64,000 nucleotides of DNA, from positions 1,700,967 to 1,764,966 of the forward strand of contig NZ_CM001555.1 of the NCBI RefSeq assembly GCF_000275865.1, given 5' to 3'. Below, piece after piece: positions 8,935 to 22,356 of the stretch. Made by a program: the position numbers and the translations under genes. Source of the DNA: Methanofollis liminatans DSM 4140 (GTDB taxonomy: Archaea; Halobacteriota; Methanomicrobia; Methanomicrobiales; Methanofollaceae). The notes below the pieces were generated by a model, which ran no database searches, was not told the DNA's origin, and saw only the letters and a list, made by a program, of their open reading frames with translations. Position 1 is the first letter of the stretch. Every line of letters starts with the position of its first letter.

Positions 8935-8976
8935 GACCGTGTGTGCTCTATAATGTTAGCGATTATAGATTTTAAA

Positions 8977-9004
8977 GGTATGCACAGCGGGTTTCGTCTG
9001 GGTT

Positions 9005-9018
<14 letters not shown>
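8977..9018 (-). other. 23S rRNA processing stem, 3' strand
   Basis: This stretch is complementary to 11926-11966: GGTATGCACA pairs with TGTGCATACC, a CGGG/CCCG block follows, and then GGGTTCA with TGAACCC. Interrupted helices of this kind around archaeal 23S rRNA carry the bulge-helix-bulge cut by the tRNA-splicing endonuclease. Confidence 0.75.
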
Positions 9019-11925
<2,907 letters not shown>

Positions 11926-11935
<10 letters not shown>

Positions 11936-11966
11936 CTGAACCCATTTGACGCCCGTTGTGCATACC
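11926..11966 (-). other. 23S rRNA processing stem, 5' strand
   Basis: Complementary to 8977-9018 (see the 3' strand); together they loop out the 23S rRNA for excision from the primary transcript. Confidence 0.75.
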
Positions 11967-12043
11967 TTTACACGGCCTCCTCAGGTCAGGGTATCTGACC
12001 TTCAGCCCTTCCCTGCAGATTCGCATCTCCAGGTGCATTGAAA

Positions 12044-12115
12044 TGGACTCAGGGGGATTTGAACCCCCGGCCTCCGCCTCGCAAAGGCGGCGATCTCCCA
12101 CTGATCTATGAGCCC
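12044..12115 (-). tRNA. tRNA-Ala (TGC), in the 16S-23S spacer
   Basis: Minus-strand cloverleaf with acceptor GGGCTCA/TGAGTCC, T-arm GGGGGTTCAAATCCCCC and anticodon loop CTTTGCGAG giving TGC. Position between 16S and 23S is the standard euryarchaeal arrangement. No intron. Confidence 0.95.
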
Positions 12116-12124
12116 GATTTCCCT

Positions 12125-12172
12125 TGGCTGGCATTGGCAACTTTACGGTCTGTTCAGTAACCGCATCAATCC
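12125..12172 (-). other. 16S rRNA processing stem, 3' strand
   Basis: On the minus strand GCGGTTACTGAACAGA and TTGCCAATGCC occur just downstream of 16S; both are complementary to blocks upstream of 16S (13695-13740), forming the archaeal 16S excision stem. Confidence 0.75.
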
Positions 12173-12187
12173 CCTAGAGTTCATTAG

Positions 12188-13653
<1,466 letters not shown>

Positions 13654-13694
13654 TTTGAAGTAGGCACACTATCAGTTGTGTTTTAACTAAAGGA

Positions 13695-13740
13695 ATTAGC
13701 GGTTACTAAACAGATTTCCGCATTGCCAATGCCAACGTCA
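13695..13740 (-). other. 16S rRNA processing stem, 5' strand
   Basis: TCTGTTTAGTAACCGC and GGCATTGGCAA on the minus strand pair with the blocks at 12125-12172, enclosing 16S rRNA in a long interrupted helix. Confidence 0.75.
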
Positions 13741-13869
13741 GAATCAACACCGACCATCTCGGTGATTTTGATTCTCCATCAAAACGCAGAACAACCTCTG
13801 CGTCCCTTGTGTGGAAGCGAACGCATGCGTCGCTTCCGAGTGATTTCGTGGGATTACAGTATTGCACGC

Positions 13870-14475
13870 CCGAGGTTATTAACCCTTCGCAGCGCCCTGC
13901 ACCCGGCGATTTTGACGCCGGATGCAGCCATCCCGTGAGGGAACGATATTTGTGCTCCGAGGATATAAACCCTTGCAGCCTCGGTCGGCTGCGGGGATTT
14001 CGCCCCGGTACACACCGCCCCCTGCCGATGCCGGTCTCGCCGGCGCGCTCGGCAGTCAGTCACTCGTGTGCCAACAACATAGGGCACGTCAGGATATATA
14101 CCTTCGCACCCCGGAAGGCGCAGAAGAATATCCGTCAGGACCGTTGCTGACTGTGTGAGGTAACCATCTTGGACGGTGCAGGATATATACCTTCGCAGTC
14201 GACCCCCGAAGGGGACGTTAAAGAAAGGCATCACCCGTATGTTCCCTCTGAAATCTCAGGTCCGATTCCGGTCTCGCCGGCGTCGTCGGACCCGCATAGT
14301 GCAAGGCAACAATGTTGTTCTTTTCACGATATATATCTTCGCAGTCGACCCCCGGAGGGGACGTTAAAGGAAGAGACAGATCACGATGAAACATCTCAAG
14401 ACCGATCGGTTCAGGACCGGCCCTGCCGCCGTTGCGTGCCAATAGAATCTGGCATTGACACATATATACCCTTTC
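13870..14475 (-). promoter_or_regulatory. Tandem promoter array of the rRNA operon (five TATA boxes plus one weaker copy)
   Basis: Reading toward 16S, TATA-like boxes occur at about 14463-14468, 14330-14335, 14184-14189, 14095-14100 and 13965-13970, with a weaker AT-rich copy at 13875-13884. Spacing is roughly 133, 146, 89, 130 and 88 bases. Most are preceded by GCGAAG or a near variant in the BRE position, i.e. GCGAAGGTATATATCC. The copies at 14332 and 14186 share about 40 bases, including a GTCGAC palindrome and a CCCCTTCGGGGG inverted repeat just upstream. Multiple tandem promoters are known for archaeal rRNA operons; here the number is inferred from sequence only. Confidence 0.7.
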
Positions 14476-14957
14476 ATCACGAGGACCGGAGAACAGGAGA
14501 CGCACCACCACCCGACCGGCCCATGCGCCCCCGGATGCGGTCACAGAGCCGGCCTGACAGGAAAAAAACACGAAATACAGCACTGCACAGGCGCACAGGA
14601 GTCGCCACCCCGCCCATGAGCGCTCCGGAAAAGCGCAGAGAAAAATCAAAGAGAGGAGACTCACCCCTCTGCACGACACCGGCCCCCGCAGGATCACCCG
14701 CACCAGGAGACAAAGCGCGCATCAACCCCCATAGAGGCCCGCCAGACGGCCATCACCAGACCGGCCAGGTGAGAAAAAATCAGAGATGGAACGGCGGCAG
14801 GAGCGCAGAGACCGCAAAAGAGATCTCCGGTAGGGTGACGGCGACGTTTGCCAGAAAGACCCCCTGAGCCGACCGGCAGGCGAACGATAGGGCGCCGCAG
14901 AGACCGGCCAGTCCCCTGACGATCCCACAGGGAGGTCACTCCGGCAGAACCCGCGGA
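14476..14957. other. Intergenic stretch without a recognisable gene
   Basis: Between the rRNA promoter array and the TnpB element. Open frames on both strands have no family features or ribosome sites. I see nothing functional here, apart from forming the possible target flank of the adjacent element. Confidence 0.4.
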
Positions 14958-15100
14958 TGTGTCAACTACCCCGGCCTGAAGGCCGGGGCTTGAGACTCTA
15001 TCTTGTCAATAGTTCTCGTATGGGTGGCTGACTGCACCCCTGCACCTCTAAGGTATACCTATAGGTGCGTGCTCTGGACTCGATGTTTTGAGCACCGATA
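14930..15100 (-). ncRNA. Possible omega (guide) RNA of the TnpB element
   Basis: By analogy with characterised TnpB elements, the RNA would come from the 3' end of tnpB through the terminal hairpin (14969-14988) and continue into flanking DNA below 14957 as the guide. The hairpin is visible; the transcript and its ends are inferred, so the coordinates are approximate. Confidence 0.35.
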
Positions 15101-16257
15101 AGATCGGCATGAAGCGAATGTCCACAACATTCGCAGACAAACGACCGTCCATTCCGATTGTTCTTGCTGATATGGTTGCATCGAGGGCAGGTCTGGGAGG
15201 CGTATGCCGGATCGAGATAGATCGTCGATATACCCTTCTCTCGCGCCTTGTACTCGATGAAGGTCTGGAGTTCAAAGAACGCCCATGAATGATGGGTGTA
15301 TCGCCGCACCTTTGAGATCTTTGTCCGATCTCTGATCCCGGAGAGATCCTCCAGCCCGATCACATCCACGTTTTTCTGAACGGCAAAAGAAACGATCTCC
15401 TTCGAGACGCGGTGGTTCATATCAGTCATCAGCCGTCTCTCCCGGCCAGAGAGATGCTTCAGCATCCTCTTTGCCGACCGGGTGCCCTTAGACTGTAAAC
15501 GTTTCCGCATGGTAGAATAGACATTTCGGAGATCCTTCGCTTTCCCGCCACAGAAGAACCGACACTTTTTGTCGGTCGTCGAAGCAACCGCAAGGAAGTT
15601 CTGGCCGAGATCCACACCCATGAAGGTAGAAGACTTCGTGACCTCACGGGTCTCTGTCTCCCTCTCGCAACAGAGATGGAAGTAGTATCTGCCATCCTGG
15701 TGCTTCACCAGTTTCGACGCTCCAAATTTCCATGACCCGTCGAGATACTGCTCCATGTGGGGATAGCGGAAGAACCGATACTTTCTCCGGCCTTCAAGGG
15801 TTGTAAGTCCGATCTCGTCTCCGTCAAGCGAGAAGTCTCTCCCGAAGGAGAAGGTCATGGAGGTGGGAGCGTACGTGATCTGTTGCCACTCTGTCTTTTT
15901 CGCTCTAACCTGTACCTGAAGTGTCCGGTACGTTCCGGCAACCTGCCGGACGACATTGCAGGACATCTGGGACTTAAGCCCGATCTGCTCCCGGAGGGTA
16001 GGATAGACATCCTTCTGGAGGGCGGCAGAACCCTTTGGTTTCCCGAGGTTGTACACGACCGCAGAGACGTAGTTCATTCCCTCGGTGTACGTCCGTACCG
16101 TCCGGTCGAGAAGATCGGGGTCAGGACAGTCCATCTTGAGGATGATCGTCTTTGTGGCGAGCACAGAGGTCCATTTCACTCAACAGTATTTAGAGTTGTG
16201 CTGGTGAGCCGCAATTCCTCCCCGGCCTGAAGTCCGGGGCCTCCTTGCGGAATTAGT
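14958..16257 (-). mobile_element. IS200/IS605-group element of the tnpB-only type (IS1341-like)
   Basis: A tnpB gene is flanked by two related GC-rich hairpins: CCCCGGCCTGAAGGCCGGGG at 14969-14988 and a near copy at 16220-16239, the latter nested in a longer inverted repeat (CCGCAA...TTGCGG). Subterminal hairpins are the hallmark of this group, which lacks terminal inverted repeats and transposes through single strands. No tnpA (Y1 transposase) is present, so movement would need one in trans. The element sits between the rRNA promoters and the mcr operon terminator. Confidence 0.75.
14998..16179 (-). CDS. tnpB: TnpB RNA-guided nuclease (IS605 OrfB family)
   Basis: 393 residues, typical TnpB length. 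The RuvC-like site is complete: Asp in FMGVDLGQNF (about residue 190), Glu in VIGLEDLSGI (about 273) and Asp in LHADLIGAQNI (about 362). The zinc ribbon is CPRC...CECC (about 334-355). In the family TnpB is guided by an RNA made from the element's right end to cleave matching DNA and preserve the element. The start is GTG at 16179; an overlapping ATG is out of frame. The gene ends 10 bases before the terminal hairpin, so a guide RNA on the same strand would overlap its 3' end. Apparently intact. Confidence 0.9.
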   Translation of the reverse strand: MKWTSVLATKTIILKMDCPDPDLLDRTVRTYTEGMNYVSAVVYNLGKPKGSAALQKDVYPTLREQIGLKSQMSCNVVRQVAGTYRTLQVQVRAKKTEWQQITYAPTSMTFSFGRDFSLDGDEIGLTTLEGRRKYRFFRYPHMEQYLDGSWKFGASKLVKHQDGRYYFHLCCERETETREVTKSSTFMGVDLGQNFLAVASTTDKKCRFFCGGKAKDLRNVYSTMRKRLQSKGTRSAKRMLKHLSGRERRLMTDMNHRVSKEIVSFAVQKNVDVIGLEDLSGIRDRTKISKVRRYTHHSWAFFELQTFIEYKAREKGISTIYLDPAYASQTCPRCNHISKNNRNGRSFVCECCGHSLHADLIGAQNIESRARTYRYTLEVQGCSQPPIRELLTR

Positions 16258-16511
16258 TGAATCCATCCGGCAGGGCGATAGCGACGACGCTCGCGGCCAT
16301 GGGCACAGGGACGCAATCAGAAGAGACCGACACAGGCGGGAGATTACGGTGAAATGCCCGGACAGTGCAGAAAGCGCCGGCAGAAAAAAAGTATTGAGGT
16401 GAAATTATCCAGGTGAAAAGGAGTACAAACCGACCTGCATGAATGGCGCATCCATACAGAAAACCGGACCTGCAGACCGTTCACTGGTACAGCGCATATC
16501 AGAGAGACGTG
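16258..16511. other. Intergenic stretch between TnpB element and mcr operon
   Basis: No gene or RNA recognised. It holds downstream sequence of the mcr transcript after the terminator at 16513-16538. Confidence 0.4.
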
Positions 16512-16512
16512 C

Positions 16513-16538
16513 AAAAAAGTAAGGCAGGGTTGCCTTAC
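16513..16538 (-). terminator. Hairpin plus T6 terminator of the mcr operon
   Basis: On the minus strand GTAAGGC, a six-base loop and GCCTTAC form a perfect 7-bp stem followed directly by TTTTTT. The stem includes the TAA stop codon of mcrA (16537-16535). The bacterial-style layout is unusual in archaea, where a T-tract alone usually suffices. Confidence 0.75.
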
Positions 16539-18241
16539 CGGGCCGGGATGATCAGGGAGCGCTCGCCTGCCGGCATGAACTCTCTGATCGCGCCCTTTGC
16601 GAACTCGCGCCTGGGTTCGGCGAAGTCGAACTTCAGCGAGGGGTCCGCGAAGGTGATCTTGATCAGGGGCTCGAGGCAGAACGCATCGCCGCGGCCATAG
16701 TGGGAGCTGCCGACGATAGCGGCGTACTCGCCCTGGTGACCGACGTTCATTGCGTAGTTCGGGTAGTTCGGACCACGCAGCTCGCCCATCAGACCGCGGT
16801 CGGGCTCCATGGAGAGGGAGTTTGCCGAACCGCACTGGTCCTGCAGGTCGTAGCCGAAGAAGCCGAGGCGGCTCCATGCGTCCTTGTGGATGATCATGGA
16901 GAGGTACCAGCCGTTGAGACCGGCGTTGGAGTTGCCGGTGGCAATGGCGGTGGACAGACCGGAGGCAGCGGCCATGACACCGGCACGCTGGGAACCGCCG
17001 AAGTGGTCCTCCATCATCGTCGGGTACTGCTCGTACTGCTCCATCGCATTCACCGTGACTTCGGTGGCGATGTCGTTGACGATGTCCTGGGTCGGCTTGA
17101 CGCGGTCTGCCGCGGACGGGTTCCGCCAGTCGACCTTGTACTTGTCCTTGATGTAGTCCATGCCGTAGTAGGTGAACTCGTCGAGGATGTTGTCGGTGTA
17201 CGCGGCGGTCGCATACTGGGTGAAACCGACACCGCCGGACATGTAGGACCCGAGCCAGATCTGGTCGAAGAGCATCGTGCCTGCACCGACGACCTCAAGG
17301 GACGCCTTTGCGGGGTCGTTGGGGTACTTGCGGTCGGCCTGGATCATGTCGGAGAAGTGGCCGAACTTGATGCCACCGGGCTCGTTCGGGCCGCGTGCAC
17401 GGCGGGCCGGGAGAATGGAACCCATCTGGATGACGCCGGCGTGCTTTGCAGCGTAGGAGAGGTCAGCGACTGCCGCCTCACCGGCGCACATGCGGTACGC
17501 GGCGATGAAGGACATACCGATCTGCATCGCAGACCACCGGGAGGTAGTACCGCCGTCGCAGGTGCGGGAGACGATGGACGGGATGTGGATTGCCTGGAAC
17601 ATCGACTTGCCGACCTCGGCCTTGAGCTCCTCGGCCTGCTTCTTCGGGAAGAGCTTCTCGATGTTGATCAGGTACTGGGCGTCGATCTCGTCGGCGAGTT
17701 CGTCGTCGCCGGTGAAGACCTTCACGTAGCAGTCGTCGGTGAGCGCCGGGTGGGTCTCGACCATGTGCTCCTGAACGACCGCACCGCCGGGCATGGCGTG
17801 GTTGAGGATGTGCAGGTACTCGTTGATCGTCTCAGGGGTGACTTCCTTGCCCAGACGCTTCTGCAGGGTGGCGTGGGCCATATCCATGCCGACGATGACG
17901 GTCCGGCGGATCTCGTCCCACATCTGCTGCATCGCGGAGTTGTTGACGAAGTGCAGGTCGTCGCCCTCGACAAAGACGCCGGTGCCGGAGACCTCGTAGG
18001 TCATCAGCTGGCGCTGGCCCATCGGGATGCCGCCAAGGTGGCAGCGCTCGGGGTCATACATGGAGATGCCGCGCTGCATCTCGATGGAGCGGGACTCCTT
18101 CATGAACTCAAGTTTTCTCTGGGACTGGCGGACGCCGCCAAACTTGTAGAACTCGGTCTTCTCGGACTGGACGTCCTGCCCCTGGAACTTCTCCTTGAGC
18201 GCTTTCAGGAAAAGCTTCTGGGATCTCTCAATCTTTGCCAT
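16535..18241 (-). CDS. mcrA: Methyl-coenzyme M reductase alpha subunit
   Basis: 568 residues from ATG 18241, preceded by GGAGGAG; a GTG nine bases upstream is less likely. McrA with McrB and McrG forms the (alpha-beta-gamma)2 enzyme that makes methane from methyl-CoM and CoB on nickel coenzyme F430. Visible landmarks: [12 protein letters not shown] around the nickel-ligand Gln, [12 protein letters not shown] with the modified Arg, [16 protein letters not shown] (the universal mcrA primer region) containing an active-site Tyr, and [12 protein letters not shown] near the thioglycine. Last gene of mcrBDGA, six bases after mcrG. Central to methanogenesis; presence on its own identifies a methanogen. 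Highly expressed, with strong codon bias. Confidence 0.99.
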   Translation of the reverse strand: MAKIERSQKLFLKALKEKFQGQDVQSEKTEFYKFGGVRQSQRKLEFMKESRSIEMQRGISMYDPERCHLGGIPMGQRQLMTYEVSGTGVFVEGDDLHFVNNSAMQQMWDEIRRTVIVGMDMAHATLQKRLGKEVTPETINEYLHILNHAMPGGAVVQEHMVETHPALTDDCYVKVFTGDDELADEIDAQYLINIEKLFPKKQAEELKAEVGKSMFQAIHIPSIVSRTCDGGTTSRWSAMQIGMSFIAAYRMCAGEAAVADLSYAAKHAGVIQMGSILPARRARGPNEPGGIKFGHFSDMIQADRKYPNDPAKASLEVVGAGTMLFDQIWLGSYMSGGVGFTQYATAAYTDNILDEFTYYGMDYIKDKYKVDWRNPSAADRVKPTQDIVNDIATEVTVNAMEQYEQYPTMMEDHFGGSQRAGVMAAASGLSTAIATGNSNAGLNGWYLSMIIHKDAWSRLGFFGYDLQDQCGSANSLSMEPDRGLMGELRGPNYPNYAMNVGHQGEYAAIVGSSHYGRGDAFCLEPLIKITFADPSLKFDFAEPRREFAKGAIREFMPAGERSLIIPAR

Positions 18242-18246
18242 TGTAT

Positions 18247-19011
18247 TCACTCCTCCTTCGGCATAAAGCCGTATTTGGTCCTCAGCGAGTGGATCCGCTG
18301 GAGGTACTCGATGTATTCCGGATCTTCACGGAGTGCGGTCCCTGCAAGGGAGTGGAAGATCGTGCTGTGCTCCTTGAGCCACGCTGCATCCATGGGCTTG
18401 CCGACCTCGACCGGGCGGTCGAGGGGAACGCCGATCTGATCCTTGACGTAGCGGACGATGCCGTCCTCACCGAGCACACAGCGCTGGAGAGCGTCGAACA
18501 TCATGCCGTCCTCTGCAAGACGGAGGGAGTGACCGTGCACAGTCGCACCACGGCAGGAGACGGTCGCCGGGTCGAAGACCTCGGTCTCGATGAGGTTCTT
18601 GGAGTACATGTCGAGGTCGCGCTCGCGGCACTCGACGATCTGGCGGCCAGAGAGGGTGCCGGGGTCGATGCCGCGGAACCGGTAGCACTCCATGTAGGTG
18701 CGCTGGTACGGCTGGGACGGGGCGTTGAACATCGAGTCAGCGAACTGGATGTAGCGGACGCGGTCGCCGGCCTTTGCGCCCTCGGTGGGCTTGACCAGCT
18801 TGCGCATCGGGTCTGCTGGCTCCTGCTGCTCGGCAAGGGGCGGGTGGGCGGTCGGGTAGGCCGCGCCGGGAGCGCGGTGGCCGAGAACCAGGACGACGTC
18901 CTCGTCGGTAACTGAACGAAGTTTCGAGAGTTCATAGGTGGGGTTCATCTGGTTGCGCCTGTTCTGGGCAACGACAGAGGTACCCGGACCATACTGTGGT
19001 GTGTATGCCAT
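18247..19011 (-). CDS. mcrG: Methyl-coenzyme M reductase gamma subunit
   Basis: 254 residues, family-typical. It begins [19 protein letters not shown] and contains [20 protein letters not shown], the conserved McrG N-terminal section, plus [20 protein letters not shown] in which the F430/CoM-contacting Arg lies. GAGGTGA precedes the ATG at a good distance. It lies 10 bases after mcrD and six before mcrA, so the four genes form one unit. Function is certain from sequence. Confidence 0.98.
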   Translation of the reverse strand: MAYTPQYGPGTSVVAQNRRNQMNPTYELSKLRSVTDEDVVLVLGHRAPGAAYPTAHPPLAEQQEPADPMRKLVKPTEGAKAGDRVRYIQFADSMFNAPSQPYQRTYMECYRFRGIDPGTLSGRQIVECRERDLDMYSKNLIETEVFDPATVSCRGATVHGHSLRLAEDGMMFDALQRCVLGEDGIVRYVKDQIGVPLDRPVEVGKPMDAAWLKEHSTIFHSLAGTALREDPEYIEYLQRIHSLRTKYGFMPKEE

Positions 19012-19020
19012 TTTGTCACC

Positions 19021-19548
19021 TCAATTGATTGAATCTGGTGTATTTTCCATCTGCATATTGTCAGACAGACTTCCCCCGCTCTGCGCTGCCGGGATGATGA
19101 TCAGTCCGTCCCGTTTCCGTGGATCGGAGAGCCCGATGACACGCTCATCGGCATTGGGCCCATAGCGTGCATAGTCCACCATGGTGGGACTGCTCTTCAT
19201 GAACCGGCCGGTCTGGAGGCGATAGGGCATCATGGTGAAGAACTCGTCGCAGAGCGCCTTCACCGCCCCGATCGCCTCTTCGTCCTCGACTTCGAGGGTG
19301 ACCGTCCCGGTCTGGATCTTCATCTCGAATGCGGCACCGCAGACCTGAATCGTTCGCCTGTTGGTATTGGGGTTGGCCGAGCCTCTCGCCGGGCCGTACG
19401 GGACGGTGGCCGGGAGGCCGGGACCGTTGAGCACGATCCGCCGGACTCCCGGGATCCCTGCAATCCGGGTGAGAAGCTGCTCTGCCGTTGTGGGCGAGAG
19501 AAGCCTCAGGGGAACGATCCTGCACTGGGGGAAGGCTGAATCAGGCAA
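19021..19548 (-). CDS. mcrD: Methyl-coenzyme M reductase operon protein D
   Basis: About 175 residues if started at TTG 19548 (MPDSAFPQCRIVPLRLL), which overlaps the end of mcrB by eight bases; a longer frame to 19596 would overlap mcrB by 56 bases and adds non-conserved sequence. The block VLNGPGLPATVPYGPARG is a McrD signature. McrD is not part of the mature reductase; it associates with MCR and is thought to act in assembly or F430 delivery. Start by TTG fits translational coupling. In many methanogens mcrC follows; here mcrG follows directly. Confidence 0.93.
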   Translation of the reverse strand: MPDSAFPQCRIVPLRLLSPTTAEQLLTRIAGIPGVRRIVLNGPGLPATVPYGPARGSANPNTNRRTIQVCGAAFEMKIQTGTVTLEVEDEEAIGAVKALCDEFFTMMPYRLQTGRFMKSSPTMVDYARYGPNADERVIGLSDPRKRDGLIIIPAAQSGGSLSDNMQMENTPDSIN

Positions 19549-20863
19549 TAAGATCAACGCCCTTGGCGATCTGGTCCATCGGCTTGTTGAACACATCGAT
19601 CTTGCCGTAGGTCTCGCCCATCACCTTGGAGGTGCCTTCGGGCGTGAACATCTGGGTGCCGGCATCGAGGGCGCAGGCGGCGACCACACACGGAATGGCG
19701 ACGCCGTTGGCGTGCCTGGTCACGACGTGGTTGCCGTTGAAGATACCCGGACCGCCGCCACCGTAGATGGAGTGGCTGAAGAACGAGAAACCGACGGCGG
19801 TACCCATCATGCGGCCGAAGTCGCAGGAGGGCAGGCCGGTCTCGTGCTCAATGAGGTCGTTGAAGTACAGCAGGGTCGAGGAGACGGCCTGGGCGAACCG
19901 GCCGGCACCACAGTTGACGATGGTGGCGGCGAGGGAGCCGGCTGCAACATAGGCGTTCCAGAGCATCGGGTCCTTGGTGTCGTAGAACTGGAAGTAGCCG
20001 CCCTTCTTGCCGGGCAGGATGACCTTGTCCTCGATCGCACGCTCGACCAGGGACTGGACGACGGTACCGACGGTGCCGGTCTCGCCGTTTGCCTTGACAA
20101 GGTCGTAGACCATGTTGTTGGCGTTGAGGCCCTGGTAGGCGTAGGAGAGGAGCTGGTAGCGCTCGAAGGCACCGATGGCGGCGCCCATCTCGAACTCACC
20201 GGCGGTCTCGAGGGTCGAGGCGAGAGCGACGCCCTGGAGGGAGTTCCTGCCGGTCATCATGACAACGTGGTTGACCGGGACGTTGCGCAGGGCAAAGCCG
20301 ATACCTTCGTTGTTCTGCGGGATGGACAGGATAGAGGAGACGAGCGCGCCTTCCATGTCCATGGTGTGCGGGTAGCCGCCCCAGCATGCGGCCTTGACGG
20401 TCGATGCGTTGAAGGCGTCGATGTTGAACTGGTCAACGATCGCATAGGTGGTCGCCGAGGCGACGGCGGTGATTGCCGCGTCGTAGGTGGCGGCGTTCAT
20501 CAGGCGCTTCTTTGGAACCTGGACGAGCAGGAGCTGACCATTGTTGAACTCGAGGATCTCGGTGTCGTCACCCTCCTCGACCTGCACCATCTCCTTGATC
20601 CTGGCGACGATGGCGTCCTTGTTCTCCATGATGGCGAGGTCGAGTTCACGGCCCCGGATCTTGCTCTTGCCCTTTCCAAGCTTTCCGGTCTTGAGAGCAT
20701 TCTGAATGCCCCCGAGGTTTACATTAATCGTTCTCTTCGTCAGGTCGATGATCTTGCTGGTCGCGGGGTTCACCAGCGGGCTGATCTTATCGAGGGTGAC
20801 GCCGCTTTTCAGCAGCTTCCCATCATCTGAATAGAGATCGATTGTTTCTGAATATGCTGCCAT
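19541..20863 (-). CDS. mcrB: Methyl-coenzyme M reductase beta subunit
   Basis: 440 residues, first gene of the operon. The C-terminal block SHSIYGGGGPGIFNGNHVVT, which lines the CoM/CoB pocket with an active-site Tyr, is intact, as is the NNGQLLLVQVP section. AAGGATG stands 6-12 bases before the ATG. Upstream, minus-strand TTTTATATG at about 20999-21008 is a likely TATA box, leaving a leader of about 110 bases in AT-rich DNA. Operon order mcrB-mcrD-mcrG-mcrA. Confidence 0.98.
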   Translation of the reverse strand: MAAYSETIDLYSDDGKLLKSGVTLDKISPLVNPATSKIIDLTKRTINVNLGGIQNALKTGKLGKGKSKIRGRELDLAIMENKDAIVARIKEMVQVEEGDDTEILEFNNGQLLLVQVPKKRLMNAATYDAAITAVASATTYAIVDQFNIDAFNASTVKAACWGGYPHTMDMEGALVSSILSIPQNNEGIGFALRNVPVNHVVMMTGRNSLQGVALASTLETAGEFEMGAAIGAFERYQLLSYAYQGLNANNMVYDLVKANGETGTVGTVVQSLVERAIEDKVILPGKKGGYFQFYDTKDPMLWNAYVAAGSLAATIVNCGAGRFAQAVSSTLLYFNDLIEHETGLPSCDFGRMMGTAVGFSFFSHSIYGGGGPGIFNGNHVVTRHANGVAIPCVVAACALDAGTQMFTPEGTSKVMGETYGKIDVFNKPMDQIAKGVDLIA

Positions 20864-21773
20864 ATCAGTTCATCCTTTTACCCTTTGCGCAGGAAGAAAC
20901 GTTCCCATAGGATTCAGGCCGGCTAACCGGAACAAATCCCGGAGCGTACTACCTGCAAGCCCCGAATTGGGACATTAGATGTTTTCAGGAAGCCACATAT
21001 AAAATTTCCTAAGTAAATTGGATATTTTAACAGTTCATGCTAAATTATAATCGTTAATTATAAAAAAATAATATTGAAATATGGCAATTATAGGCCCTAA
21101 TATAGATAAAGAGCGATTATTACTAAAATCTATCGAAAAATCAGATATAAGCCCGTTTTTAATACATATTTAATCATAAATATTGTATTAAGAATCACAT
21201 CAAGTAACAATAACATAGATAAAAAAACAGACCTCCGAAACCCACGGATAGAGGACATTAGCCAGAACAAGAATCAACATCTGCTCTGATAGCACTAAAA
21301 GGTCTGAATCACGACTAATAACCTTTTTGCCGCGCATAAAACACAGATATAAAGGAACAGCGCGGAAAAAGGCCCCAGAGGAGCGTACACGCAGGGAGAC
21401 CACGGATGATTCGAAGAGACTTGAGAAAAAATGACGCCGGTATTGTGTATGGGCGGCCCCGATACCCCCACCTGACGATCCACCCGGCACATCCGGATGA
21501 TGGAGATGATCGTGCATGAAAGGCCGCGATAGATGCGGGGGAGCGGAGCTGGGCGATAACGGGGGTTTTCGGGGGAGGCCCACGCTCCAGGCGAGAATTC
21601 TACACAGTCACCCCGGACTCGATCCGGGCCTTATTTCTTCGCGTGAAGAGATGCCGGCGCCGGGAATAACCCACGGGAAACAGAGAAGAACCGGAAAAAT
21701 TGCCGTACGCACATACTCGAAGAATCGAACAGACAGAATAAGCCCGGCTTCGGGCATCACAAAAGAAAAAAAA
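20864..21773. promoter_or_regulatory. AT-rich mcr promoter and leader; remainder without a gene
   Basis: The mcr TATA box lies near 20999-21008 on the minus strand. From about 20990 to 21350 the DNA is strikingly AT-rich compared with the window. Open frames at 21200-21583 lack family features. Beyond the promoter I see no further defined element; the AT richness may serve expression of a very highly transcribed operon. Confidence 0.5.
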
Positions 21774-21956
21774 TTAGTACCTGGGTTTCCTATGCTTGGG
21801 AAGGCACTCCCGGCAGTAGACAGGTCTCCCCTCAGTCGGCTGGAAGGGCACTTCACATTCTTTACCGCAGTCAGAACAGACTGCCTTGTGCATATCGCGG
21901 GGGCCGCGGGAGAAGTTGTCTCCACCCCTCTGGCCACCAAATCTGTTGCCGTACAT
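21774..21956 (-). CDS. Small CxxC-x(n)-CxxC zinc-binding protein
   Basis: 60 residues from ATG 21956 (MYGNRFGGQRGGDNFSRGPR); an ATG 12 codons earlier adds unconserved residues. A glycine/arginine-rich N-terminus is followed by CSDCGKECEVPF and VYCRECLPKHRKP, i.e. two CxxC knuckles about 18 residues apart. The basic tail suggests nucleic-acid binding. Proteins of this shape occur in many methanogens and uncultured bacteria and have no assigned role. A TATA-like TATTTATAC lies about 50 bases upstream. Small but convincing gene. Confidence 0.75.
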   Translation of the reverse strand: MYGNRFGGQRGGDNFSRGPRDMHKAVCSDCGKECEVPFQPTEGRPVYCRECLPKHRKPRY

Positions 21957-22356
21957 TACGCTACCTATGCAGTGGGATGCTGCAACAACCATTTGTCCCC
22001 TCAGTATAAATACTCATGCATGACACCAAAATATCCGGAATCGCAGCAGATCCGCACAGTTCAGGCATAAAATCCAGAACAGGGTATAATGATGCAGATC
22101 AGACCTGGCAGTTCTCCCGACCGTACCCCCTGGAGCCAGGCATGCACGGGCGATTGCAGGAACACCGGCATACCACAAAAAGGGCTACCAGACCGTTCAC
22201 CACGGCAACAAAACCCGGAAAATGGTTTTTATAGACAGATGCGTCCCCTCCCTTCCCCTGGCATCCCCCCCGGGGTTTTCGACCCTCTCCCCATGGGCGG
22301 AATCACCAGGGAGCAAAAATGTAAAATGGCAGGCCGCGCCATCCCCCATGATTGAG

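Noticed and set aside
14218-14867. Opposed frames in the rRNA leader
   Set aside because: They cross repeated promoter boxes and have no recognisable domain.
16700-18439. Plus-strand 579-codon frame opposite mcrA and mcrG
   Set aside because: Antisense shadow of certain mcr genes; no ribosome site or family features.
21200-21583. Minus-strand frame of 127 codons upstream of mcr
   Set aside because: Crosses an AT-rich region and shows no conserved motif or start signal.
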